NCBI GenBank assembly: GCA_031550525.1
Contig: JAVBON010000002.1
Span: forward strand, 186,001-250,000
Length of the DNA: 64,000 nt
Source of the DNA: WRHT01 sp031550525
GTDB lineage: Bacteria > Desulfobacterota > Desulfovibrionia > Desulfovibrionales > Desulfovibrionaceae
Reading direction: 5' to 3'
A model generated the notes under the pieces. It did no database searches. It worked only from the letters and a program-made list of their open reading frames with translations, and had not been told where the DNA came from. Each line of letters begins with the position of its first letter. Position 1 is the stretch's first letter. Positions 41,786-49,547 of the stretch are shown one piece after another. The translations under genes were made by a program, and so were the position numbers.

Positions 41786-43702
41786 CTATGCCCTGCCCCG
41801 CCCCAAACAGAGCAGTATAGTTTGCAAAAACATACCCTCTTCCCGCTCAAACCGGCCGTCAAACTCAATGACAACACGCGCGGCGGCAATAAACCCGTCT
41901 TGCGCCTCGCGCGGGGCCAGACGCAACTCATGCATGGCCTCCTGCAGGTCCTCTATGGACGGCCTATCGGGCAGCGGCGGCAACGCGCCATCAACGCCAG
42001 ACAGTGCCTTGGCTCCTGCCGCAAAGGCCTTGGCCGCGTCTTCCGCCGTTTGCGCAAGCAGGGCCAGCGCGGCAAGCAGCGTTAAGGCAGACTGTCTGCG
42101 CCGGCCAGCCGCGCCTGAAGAGCGCAACAAGCCCCAGCCGTCATCTTCGTCCGCTGGCGTAAACTGCGCGCCCACAACGCTTTCCACTATCTGGTACATG
42201 ACCCATTCTTTGAAAGTAAAAAGCTCGTCAGCTTCAATAAAAGAGCGCAGCCCGGTTATGAACACCTTGTATTGAGCCTCAGACATGGTCTTTAAGGCCG
42301 GAGCGGACAGCTCTATGAGCGGCACGTATTCATCTGGGCTTACCAGCGCAAAGGCTTCGTTATAATCCAGCACCGCCTCGCGGGTGTGCGCACGGCCCAG
42401 TGTGGCAAGCTGCTTTTGCCGCATGGCCGGATTATCATCAAGCAGCAGTGCGAACATCATCAGGCAGGAATCAAGCGGCTCGCGGCTGGCCGCCAGCAGT
42501 TTGGACAACGCGGCCCCACCGTTGGCAGGCTGTGAGCTTAAACTTACGGTAGTATTATGCTTTTGCAGCCATTCCAGCGCGTTTCTCTCCTCTCCGTCAA
42601 TGTCCCTTCCGGCAAGCGCGGCAACAAGACGGCTTTTTAAGTCTGAATTTCCCATCTGTCCGGCACTTGCCAGAACAGATTCAATGGGCGGCGCTGCCGA
42701 CGGCGATTCCTCATACTGCGGGTTTTGCGGCAAAGTGCCGTTCCAATCCGGGTTAATACGCAAAATGCGCTCGGATATGGGCGGGTGGGTGTCAAGCAGG
42801 CCCGCGCTGCTGCGGCAAAAAAAGAAATGCCCGTAGCTGTCCGCGCAGGCAGCCACACCTTGCAGACGCGAGCCTGATGAAAAAGCCGCGATTTTTTCCA
42901 AAGCTCCGCACAAAGCCTTGGAACGTGTAAACTGCACGGAAGATGCATCGGCCAAGAACTCACGCTGGCGGCTGATGGCAGCCTGCAAAATTTTACCCAT
43001 AAAAGCGGTAACATAGCCGAATAAAACGCAAATAAGGCCAAGGGCCACAACCATAGCCACGCCGCCGTTCTTTTTACTGCTTGCCCGTACTGCCATGCGG
43101 CTGGAGCCGCGTAAAATCATGCGCCCGGCATCGGCCATGAACATCATGCCGAAAAGCAGCCGCGCAAAGCGCATGTTCATGCGCATATCGCCGTTAAGTA
43201 TGTGGCTGAACTCGTGCCCCATAACAGCCTGCAGCTCATCGCGGCTCAAATGTTCCAACGCGCCGCGCGTAACGCCTATTACCGCATCGCTAATGCCCGC
43301 GCCCGCAGCAAAGGCGTTTATGCCCGGCTCGTCATTCATAATATACACCGGCGGCACTGGTATGCCGCTGGCCAAGGCCATTTCATCCACCACGTTCAGA
43401 AGGCGGGTTTCCAAATGATCTTTTGGGGCCGTTATCAGGCTGGCGCTCATGGCTTCGGCCACGCTCCTGCCGCCGGAATTCAAACTGGTTGGAGAAAAAA
43501 GGGTAAAACCGCCCAGCGCAAACAGGACAACACCAGCCAGAAAAAATGTTCCTGAGGTGCTATAAGTTTCGGACGTTCCTAAAAAAGATAGTTGAACAAC
43601 GAAGCCCGTAACCAGGCTGAAGCCCAGCAACATGGCGGCATAGAGCAAAAGCAGCCGGACGGTTCGCTTTTTGGCCGCTTCCTGATGTGCGGAAAAATCC
43701 AT
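41786..43702 (-). CDS. HtpX-like M48 peptidase with long C-terminal extension
   Basis: The 638-residue protein has two N-terminal helices (about 15-36 and 52-70) and the M48 core: PPVYIMNDEPGINAFAAGAG, H163-E-F-S-H167 in MGHEFSHILNGDMRMN, then REFLADASSVQFTR with the third ligand Glu. About 300 extra residues follow the peptidase part. Its end (ALAAREAQDGF-like helices, VVIEFDGRFEREEG) recalls TerB-type helical domains. It starts 3 bases after lemA, a pairing common for LemA and M48 membrane peptidases in protein quality control. It closes the operon that begins with the coiled-coil protein. Confidence 0.85.
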   Translation of the reverse strand: MDFSAHQEAAKKRTVRLLLLYAAMLLGFSLVTGFVVQLSFLGTSETYSTSGTFFLAGVVLFALGGFTLFSPTSLNSGGRSVAEAMSASLITAPKDHLETRLLNVVDEMALASGIPVPPVYIMNDEPGINAFAAGAGISDAVIGVTRGALEHLSRDELQAVMGHEFSHILNGDMRMNMRFARLLFGMMFMADAGRMILRGSSRMAVRASSKKNGGVAMVVALGLICVLFGYVTAFMGKILQAAISRQREFLADASSVQFTRSKALCGALEKIAAFSSGSRLQGVAACADSYGHFFFCRSSAGLLDTHPPISERILRINPDWNGTLPQNPQYEESPSAAPPIESVLASAGQMGNSDLKSRLVAALAGRDIDGEERNALEWLQKHNTTVSLSSQPANGGAALSKLLAASREPLDSCLMMFALLLDDNPAMRQKQLATLGRAHTREAVLDYNEAFALVSPDEYVPLIELSAPALKTMSEAQYKVFITGLRSFIEADELFTFKEWVMYQIVESVVGAQFTPADEDDGWGLLRSSGAAGRRRQSALTLLAALALLAQTAEDAAKAFAAGAKALSGVDGALPPLPDRPSIEDLQEAMHELRLAPREAQDGFIAAARVVIEFDGRFEREEGMFLQTILLCLGRGRA

Positions 43703-43705
43703 GGT

Positions 43706-44308
43706 TTAAAACTGAATTTTGGGGGCTTTTTTTATTTCGTCCTGGTTGTCAAACACCAGCAGCATGGCGTCTTGCGTATGCCCGAAAAAGCCCGCCACCA
43801 GGTTGGCCGGAAAAGAATTGCGCTGCACGTTGTAGGCGGTTACGGCGTCATTAAAAGCCTGCCGCGCGAAAGCCACCCTGTTTTCTGAAGAGGCCAATTC
43901 TTCATTAAGCTGCAACATCACGCTGTTCCCTTTGAGATCCGGGTAAGCCTCCAACTGCACGTTAAGGCCGCCGAAACTGCGCGAGAGCGTTTTTTCCGCC
44001 GCGTTAAGGGCGGCCATGCCCACGGGGTCGCCGGGGCGCTCCGCTGCGGCCTTGAGGCTGGCGGCGGCGTTATTGCGGGCCGCGATCACGCTGGTAAGGG
44101 TTTCGCTCTCATGCTTCAAATAGCCTTTGGCTACTTCCACAATATTGGGAATAAGGTCGTAGCGGCGGGTAAGCTGCACGTTGATTTGCGAAAAGGCGTT
44201 TTCAAAGCGGGCTTTCAGGGCCACCAGACGGTTATAGATGGATATGGTGAAAAGCGCGGCCAAAACCAGAATAACGCCCGCCGCTATAATAACGGTTACA
44301 AAACTCAT
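43706..44308 (-). CDS. lemA: LemA-family membrane protein
   Basis: A 200-residue protein with one N-terminal helix (VTVIIAAGVILVLAALFTISIYN) and the LemA body: NRLVALKARFENAFSQINVQLTRRYDLIPNIVEVAKGYLKHE, TLSRSFGGLNVQLEAYPDLKGN and FNDAVTAYNVQRNSFPANLVAGFFG. The family is anchored in the inner membrane and is mainly helical. It lies between a diguanylate cyclase gene and an HtpX-like peptidase gene, all on the minus strand. Confidence 0.93.
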   Translation of the reverse strand: MSFVTVIIAAGVILVLAALFTISIYNRLVALKARFENAFSQINVQLTRRYDLIPNIVEVAKGYLKHESETLTSVIAARNNAAASLKAAAERPGDPVGMAALNAAEKTLSRSFGGLNVQLEAYPDLKGNSVMLQLNEELASSENRVAFARQAFNDAVTAYNVQRNSFPANLVAGFFGHTQDAMLLVFDNQDEIKKAPKIQF

Positions 44309-44368
44309 GTGGTTACCTTTTTATATGTAATGCAGGCGGCGCAAGGCGGCATTTTCGCGCAAACCTTT

Positions 44369-45310
44369 CTAACGCACGCGTACCGCGTTCTTGCCGCTGC
44401 TCTTGGCCTCGTACAAGGCTTCGTCAGCTTTTTTAATAAGGCTCTCCATGCTCTCGCCGGGGTTGAAAGTGGCACAGCCAATGCTTACCGTAACAGCCGG
44501 AACACAGAAAAAATCACTGGCTTCAATAGTTTTACGTATTTTCTCACCTATTTTTCTGGCCTGCTCGTGGGAACCGCCGCTGATGAGCACGATAAACTCC
44601 TCGCCGCCATAACGCGCCACCACATCATTGCTGCGCAGCATTTCTCTGAGCAGCTTGCCCAAGGTTTGCAACACCATATCGCCGCACAGATGCCCGTAAT
44701 TATCGTTAATCTGCTTAAAGTTATCTATATCAAGCATTAAAACGGATAAGGGCGCGCCAGGGGTTTTGCTGGCCGCCATTCTTTTACGCACTGTCTCCAA
44801 CTTATCCTGCAACACCTCCATAAAGGTGGTGCGGTTGAATATTTGGGTCAGTCCATCTATGCGCGACTTTGTTTTAAAAGTTTCAAGGCTGTTAACCAGG
44901 TTGCGGTTGTCCAGCAACTGCTGGCGGGCCTTGCGCAAAATACCGGATCTCTGCTGGTAATCCTCATGCAGCATGCGCACAATAATAAGCTGCGCGTTGT
45001 TGATAGTTGCGGCAACGGCTATAAAGGCGCTGCCGGCTCCTGTTTTTCCGTCCTCCTGCCATACGCCGGATGAATACTGCCCGGCGCCGCCACCATCAAA
45101 AAACTCTTCAGCGTCGTCCAAAAAGAACTCCAGCATGGGTGAGTTTTCCCAGGGAGTGTTATTGGGCGAGCCATCGCTGCCGGGGAAGCATTGGTGGTAA
45201 AAAGCTGGCGCATCGCCCAAAAGCTCGTACTGGCGTGGCCCATGGCGTTTTAGAGCCGCTATCTCAAGAGATTGGAGAATGCCGAGGGCCAATGCGGAAT
45301 TATCGGACAT
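44369..45310 (-). CDS. Diguanylate cyclase translationally coupled to a small GTPase
   Basis: Start at 45310: the ATG lies inside the last codons of the GTPase gene (11-base overlap) with AGGTGA upstream. The 313 residues end in a GGDEF domain with GGEEF at 235-239 and an intact inhibitory I-site RSND at 226-229, so it should make cyclic-di-GMP and be product-inhibited. SRIDGLTQIFNR marks the domain start. The first 110 residues are unlike PAS, GAF or response-regulator domains known to me; they contain an acidic patch (FFLDDAEEFFDGGG) and FIAVAATINNAQLIIVRMLHED, a possible compact sensor fold, followed by a short coiled coil. No membrane helix is present. Confidence 0.9.
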   Translation of the reverse strand: MSDNSALALGILQSLEIAALKRHGPRQYELLGDAPAFYHQCFPGSDGSPNNTPWENSPMLEFFLDDAEEFFDGGGAGQYSSGVWQEDGKTGAGSAFIAVAATINNAQLIIVRMLHEDYQQRSGILRKARQQLLDNRNLVNSLETFKTKSRIDGLTQIFNRTTFMEVLQDKLETVRKRMAASKTPGAPLSVLMLDIDNFKQINDNYGHLCGDMVLQTLGKLLREMLRSNDVVARYGGEEFIVLISGGSHEQARKIGEKIRKTIEASDFFCVPAVTVSIGCATFNPGESMESLIKKADEALYEAKSSGKNAVRVR

Positions 45311-45812
45311 GATTTTCACCTGCCAACATATCTCTGGCCAGCGCCTCAAAAGCCGCATTTACAGCCAGCCCCTCCTTTGCGCTTGTGCGTAAAACTTTCA
45401 CGCCGCTTTCTTCCAAAACGGCAAGCTTGCCTTCAGTTATTTCCCATTCAGAAATGAGATCGGATTTATTGATAATGAGGTAGTTAGGCACGTTGCCTAC
45501 CTTGCCGAGAGCAGCTTCGCGGGTGCTTAAGGCAATATCGAGAGTTTCAAGGCGGGTGCCGTCGGCCACGACAAAAAAGCCCATGGCCCCGCGCAGGTAA
45601 GACATGTTGACGGAAGCGTAAATATCCTGCCCTTCCATATCCCACAGCACCATGGTCAAATCGCTGCCGTCAATATTAAAGGACTTTTTGCTTATTTTAA
45701 CGCCCACGGTGGAAAGATACTTGTTGGAGAATATGGAATGCACATATTGCTCCACCAAAGATGTCTTGCCCACTGAAAAGGCGCCGAGCATACATACTTT
45801 TTTACTAATCAT
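45300..45812 (-). CDS. Ras/Rab-like small GTPase
   Basis: The 170-residue protein is a single GTPase domain with all motifs: G1 GAFSVGKTS (10-18), G2 Thr35, G3 WDMEGQ (Asp58, Gly61, Gln62), G4 NKSD (115-118) and G5 TSAKE (143-147). The Gln after DxxG is kept, as in hydrolysing Ras/Rab proteins. It has no lipidation tail. Bacterial Ras-like GTPases such as MglA act as polarity or motility switches and use roadblock-domain partners; the next upstream gene contains such a domain. The coupled diguanylate cyclase downstream suggests that the switch controls cyclic-di-GMP. Confidence 0.92.
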   Translation of the reverse strand: MISKKVCMLGAFSVGKTSLVEQYVHSIFSNKYLSTVGVKISKKSFNIDGSDLTMVLWDMEGQDIYASVNMSYLRGAMGFFVVADGTRLETLDIALSTREAALGKVGNVPNYLIINKSDLISEWEITEGKLAVLEESGVKVLRTSAKEGLAVNAAFEALARDMLAGENHVR

Positions 45813-45850
45813 CGGTACCTGAAGGCGGTATGGCCGCCCCTTGCTTGGTG

Positions 45851-47797
45851 TTACTCACGCAGAAAATCAGTTACGGACATTGCGGCACGGGTAAGATGCA
45901 CGCGCATCTCTATGCGGCGGCTGGCCTGATTCGCATCTTTGGCATGCTGCTCATCCTGCGCCACCCCGCTCTGCTTGGGGTATTTTGAGCCAAGCCCATA
46001 CATGGATATAGGCATGCTGGAACCACGGTCGTAAAGCATTGACGCCACCACAGCGGCCCTCTCGCGGCTTATCTCGTAATTACGGCGCTCCTGCCCCGTG
46101 GGATCCGCATGGCCAAATATGGTAAGGGTCATGGAAAGCCCCATGGGCGCAGTCAGGTTTTCCAGCAGCACCAGTTTTTCAACCGCCTGCTGCAGCTTTG
46201 GCTGGTCGGCCTTTACCGGCGCATCCTTACCATGCACGAATTCTATGCTTAACTCTTCCACATCTTTAATTAATTCCAAAATTCTGCCCATAAGCGGGTC
46301 ATTCAAGGCGCTCATATCCACACGCGTAATGCCGGGTATGGCCTTGGCCTGCTCTCGTGCCTTTAAAATCCACTGCATGGGGGCCGTGCCGGAAAAAATC
46401 AAACCGCCGCGCGCATCATACTCCATATGCACAGTGCTGGGCAAATCGGTTATGGCAAGCCGCGATCGTTTTTCCACCAAAACAGGGTCGTAAGATATAA
46501 ATGGAATGCTCTTTATGGCAAACATATTGAGATCCATGGATTGATCCGCAAGAAGAATTTCCGGCTTATTGGCCAGATTGTCCTTCAAAATTATCACTTC
46601 CCACGGTGGGGCGTCTTTTTCGGAAATACTTATAAGCATAAGGCCTGGCTCCGCGCGCAGTGTGTTAAGGGCGGCCTCTTTTACATTCTGCATTTTCGCG
46701 TTGTCATATTTGGCGTAAACCAACGCCCCGGCCAACAACAGCACCAGCATAACCGGCATGAGTTTGGCCCAGAGGGGAATTTTTTCGTTATCGTCCACAT
46801 AGCGGGCGATCATACAGTCTTCAAGGTACTGCGGCGCGGTGGCAAATGGCGCGGTATCGCCATTAAAAGCGGCCAAAAAATCGGCGTACTTTATTTGCAG
46901 GGTTTCCAGCACCGCGCGCATTTGCGCGTTAAAGCCCGCCGGCGGGGTGCCGCGAACCACGCAAGCCAGATAGGCATGAGTGGATTTTTCAATAAAAACT
47001 GTAAATTCGCCAAGGCGCATTGACTCCAATTCGCCTTCGGAGCCAGCGGCAAAGCAATCGCGGGCGAAATCCTGAATAGCCGTCAGCATGGCCGACACCA
47101 TATCCGCATCTTGAGCGTCAGCTCCATCTCCAATAAGATGCGAAAGCACAAGGCCGGTCTCGCTGTGGATAAAAAACGTCTGCTCCACCCTATAAACAAG
47201 GGTGTGCAGCATTACGATTTCGCCAAAAGACTTGCCGGAGCGCATCGCCTCTATGCGCCATTTAAATCCGCGCCAGGAAAAGGCCATCTCCATGCTTTTG
47301 CTGAAGCTCCCCATCATGGAGCGGAAGGTTTCGGCTATGGATTTGCGTATGGAAGGGCCCATAAGAGGGAAAAGAACGCTTACAAAATCATCCTGATGCC
47401 TGCGCAAGGACCTTTTGATTATATCGTCCACCACCGGCTCAAGGGCCGCGCCCAGGCTTTTATCCTGCGCGTCGCGCATGGCTATGGCCTCGGCCAGCAC
47501 ATCGCTTACCTGCTTTACATTATGCCCGCGTCCGGTCAAATAGGCCTTAAGGCGCTCCAGCAGGGTAAGCTCGCGCGTGAACAAAAGGGAGCGCAGCCTT
47601 TCAAGCTCGGCATCGCCAGGGGCGGAGGGCAGATCGCGCCAAACATCCTCGGCATTCTGGCTGCCGGTTTTAACAGGTGTAAAAGATGCGGCCCCGCTGG
47701 CGGCCTCAATTTCAAAATTTTGCTCCGACCGCGCATTTTCAGCTTCCGTATTGTCGCTTTGGGCTGAGGCTGGCGGCTGGCTTACAATTCCATCCAT
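45851..47797 (-). CDS. Membrane protein with roadblock-like cytoplasmic domain and periplasmic OmpA domain
   Basis: I use the ATG at 47797 (AGGG 7 bases upstream) instead of the TTG at 47803. The 648 residues fall into four parts. A helical N-terminus (about 60-195) comes first. Next is a roadblock/longin-like unit (about 203-312) with VEQTFFIHSETGLVLSHL, DMVSAMLTAIQDFARDCF and FTVFIEKSTHAYLACVVRG. One transmembrane helix follows (about 344-364, LMPVMLVLLLAGALVYA). The periplasmic part has a BON-like stretch (VHMEYDARGGLIFSGTA) and a C-terminal OmpA domain (LSMTLTIFGHADPTGQERR, NYEISRERAAVVASML). The OmpA end should hold peptidoglycan; the cytoplasmic unit is the expected docking site of the GTPase encoded next. 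Confidence 0.83.
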   Translation of the reverse strand: MDGIVSQPPASAQSDNTEAENARSEQNFEIEAASGAASFTPVKTGSQNAEDVWRDLPSAPGDAELERLRSLLFTRELTLLERLKAYLTGRGHNVKQVSDVLAEAIAMRDAQDKSLGAALEPVVDDIIKRSLRRHQDDFVSVLFPLMGPSIRKSIAETFRSMMGSFSKSMEMAFSWRGFKWRIEAMRSGKSFGEIVMLHTLVYRVEQTFFIHSETGLVLSHLIGDGADAQDADMVSAMLTAIQDFARDCFAAGSEGELESMRLGEFTVFIEKSTHAYLACVVRGTPPAGFNAQMRAVLETLQIKYADFLAAFNGDTAPFATAPQYLEDCMIARYVDDNEKIPLWAKLMPVMLVLLLAGALVYAKYDNAKMQNVKEAALNTLRAEPGLMLISISEKDAPPWEVIILKDNLANKPEILLADQSMDLNMFAIKSIPFISYDPVLVEKRSRLAITDLPSTVHMEYDARGGLIFSGTAPMQWILKAREQAKAIPGITRVDMSALNDPLMGRILELIKDVEELSIEFVHGKDAPVKADQPKLQQAVEKLVLLENLTAPMGLSMTLTIFGHADPTGQERRNYEISRERAAVVASMLYDRGSSMPISMYGLGSKYPKQSGVAQDEQHAKDANQASRRIEMRVHLTRAAMSVTDFLRE

Positions 47798-47799
47798 TG

Positions 47800-48459
47800 T
47801 CAAGCCCTGCCGGAGCCGGACTTACCGCCTGCGTGAGCGGCATCGGCCTTTGCAGCCTCGTTACCGGCAGGCCATTGCCCGGCAAGGCGCACGGCCGCTT
47901 CGGTAAAAATACCGGCAATATCGCTGCGCGAAAGCAAATCGGTGCGCAACTGGCCGGAAACATTGGCAATGGAGCCCAAGGCGTCTTTGTATTTATCGTC
48001 AATTTTTTCAGAAAGGCGGGCGTTTTCGGCCAGCATAAGCTGGCGCAGGTCACGCTCGGCCGCGTCAAGCGTGCCGGAAAGGGCTGTAAGCTTGCGCTCC
48101 AAAGCGTCTTCACGCGCGGCCAAATCTTTGGCCAAATCTTCCGCCAGTTGGGCAATAGCTTTGGCACGGTCGCGCTGTTCGGTTTTAAGCGCTTCCGAGC
48201 GCTCGGCCTGCTCGTTTTTAAGCGCTCCGGCGCGTTCGTTCTGCTCTTCCTGAAGGCGGTGCATAAGCGAGGCTGTTTCGCTGTTCATAAAATTCTCCAG
48301 CGATTTCATGCGCTCTTTAAGGCTGCCGGACATATCGGAAATTTCTCGCATAAGGCGCTCTTCCTGCCGTTGCAGGCTCGCCTCCATGTCCTTCAAATGA
48401 GTACCTAAAAGCAGCTCACGAACCTGCTCCATAGATGCGTTGTCAGAAGAACCCGACAT
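47800..48459 (-). CDS. Coiled-coil protein opening the GTPase operon
   Basis: The family is not known to me. The 219 residues are dominated by charged helices with heptad character (about 25-150), rich in Glu, Arg, Ala and Leu, including imperfect repeats of the type RAxALKxEQxxRxxAL. The C-terminal third (ANVSGQLRTDLLSRSDIAGIFTEAAVRLAGQ) is less charged, with a Gly/Ala-rich end. There is no signal peptide or membrane helix. GGAG lies 7 bases before the ATG, and its stop lies within a few bases of the next start, so it is co-translated with the OmpA-domain protein. It may be a cytoplasmic scaffold or regulator of the GTPase switch. Confidence 0.8.
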   Translation of the reverse strand: MSGSSDNASMEQVRELLLGTHLKDMEASLQRQEERLMREISDMSGSLKERMKSLENFMNSETASLMHRLQEEQNERAGALKNEQAERSEALKTEQRDRAKAIAQLAEDLAKDLAAREDALERKLTALSGTLDAAERDLRQLMLAENARLSEKIDDKYKDALGSIANVSGQLRTDLLSRSDIAGIFTEAAVRLAGQWPAGNEAAKADAAHAGGKSGSGRA

Positions 48460-48715
48460 ATCTTTGCTCCAATTATCAGGAAGTTAAAGTTAAAATATAT
48501 GCAACAGGCACTGTAAAATCCTGCTGCAGCCATGGTTAACATTACGTGGTGGCGTTATGCAGTGCTTCGGCAAGCAATGCTTTAACGGCTCAAATTATCA
48601 AATAACCAAAAGTGCATCAAGTGTTAAAAACATTGCAAATATAAACAATAGAGTTATGAAATGCGATAAAATTCAGAGCGCGCATAAAATCAGACAAAAA
48701 AGTACAATAAAAAAC

Positions 48716-49093
48716 TTAACAAATTATAGGTGTTGTTTCTAAAAAGACGAATTTTGTTCTCTGGCAAGGAAAGCGCCGATTTTTGTCCAGGGATAGTACT
48801 CTGATGGTACAGCCCTGGGCAAAAATCGGCGCTTGACGCAGCCTATGGGGCAAAAGACGCTTTTTAGAAACAGCACCTGGCCCTGCCAAATATAAGCAGC
48901 GTTCTTTTAATCGCAGTCTCAAATTGATCCGCCTGTAAAATACGGTCCGGTTACCCCATAACGCATTTTGCGGGTGATTAGCCATATACTGATCTATTAC
49001 ACGCGAATATGCCTTGCAAAAAAACAGATGCCCCATGCGCGAGGAGTCAAAAGCCGCTTCAGTAATCCGCAAATAGCTGTTTTTTGTTGTCAT
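48716..49093 (-). CDS. Doubtful 125-aa frame partly made of repeat B
   Basis: The first 70 residues (ITEAAFDSSRMGHLFFCKAY, HPQNALWGNRTVFYR) are not in a repeat and could be the start of a true small protein; I do not recognise it. The rest reads through repeat family B and is Arg/Lys-rich low-quality sequence. AAGG lies only 2 bases before the ATG. Either this is a gene truncated by insertion of the repeat, or it is not coding. Confidence 0.25.
   Translation of the reverse strand: MTTKNSYLRITEAAFDSSRMGHLFFCKAYSRVIDQYMANHPQNALWGNRTVFYRRINLRLRLKERCLYLAGPGAVSKKRLLPHRLRQAPIFAQGCTIRVLSLDKNRRFPCQRTKFVFLETTPIIC
48729..48877 (+). repeat. Repeat family B, copy 2
   Basis: Outer ends GGTGTTGTTTCT and AGAAACAGCACC (one mismatch), inner stem AGCGCCGATTTTTG / CAAAAATCGGCGCT and centre AGTACTCTGATGGTAC. 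Same order of blocks as 18644-18788 in the same orientation. Confidence 0.9.
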
Positions 49094-49547
49094 GGCCTTA
49101 CGTTTATGGCATTATTCCTAACCTGATATAGTAATTATAGTAAAGGAGCGCGCCAAGGACGCCTGCCACGCGATTAAAACGCAATATTCAATCTATTCCA
49201 CGTAATGTGTTTGCACATACACTCTCTCCCGTTCATTCTGCCCCTCCGCATTGTTATCGCCCATGCCCGCAAGGCATGGCAAAAGTACCCGCGGTTTTAG
49301 CGCCGAATCGCCCACTCCCGCTTGGAGCGCGCCTTCTCCTATATTACCTGTAATACCAGGCAGGCCTTGCCTGCCAAATAAACAGCCGTTTTGCGCCGTT
49401 AGCCTCCAAACAGCATTTTCCGGCAGCCTTGCTTTCTGCCGCCAGCAAGGACGATTCCGGCCCGTGGGCTATTCCAGTTCCCGCCGGACCAGCATAATGC
49501 GGATGGATGCTCGGCATAACACGGCTTGAAACAAAAGAGGTGAAAAA
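49094..49547. other. Intergenic region before the FMN glutamate-synthase gene
   Basis: About 450 bases. The part near 49110-49230 is A/T-rich and probably holds the promoter; 49250-49520 is richer in G/C but has no frame with a plausible start or protein. No repeat-family copy is present. Confidence 0.4.

Noticed and set aside
45300..45812. Simple MglA-MglB polarity module
   Set aside because: No separate small roadblock protein is next to the GTPase; the roadblock-like part is embedded in a membrane protein with an OmpA domain.
48716..49093. 125-aa minus-strand frame as a firm gene
   Set aside because: Roughly the last 45 percent is repeat family B; kept only as a low-confidence feature because the first 70 residues are not repeat-derived.
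49251..49529. 92-codon plus-strand frame before the FMN glutamate-synthase gene
   Set aside because: No ribosome-binding site and a composition typical of random G/C-rich sequence (Pro, Ser, Arg); overlapped by an equally poor frame on the other strand.
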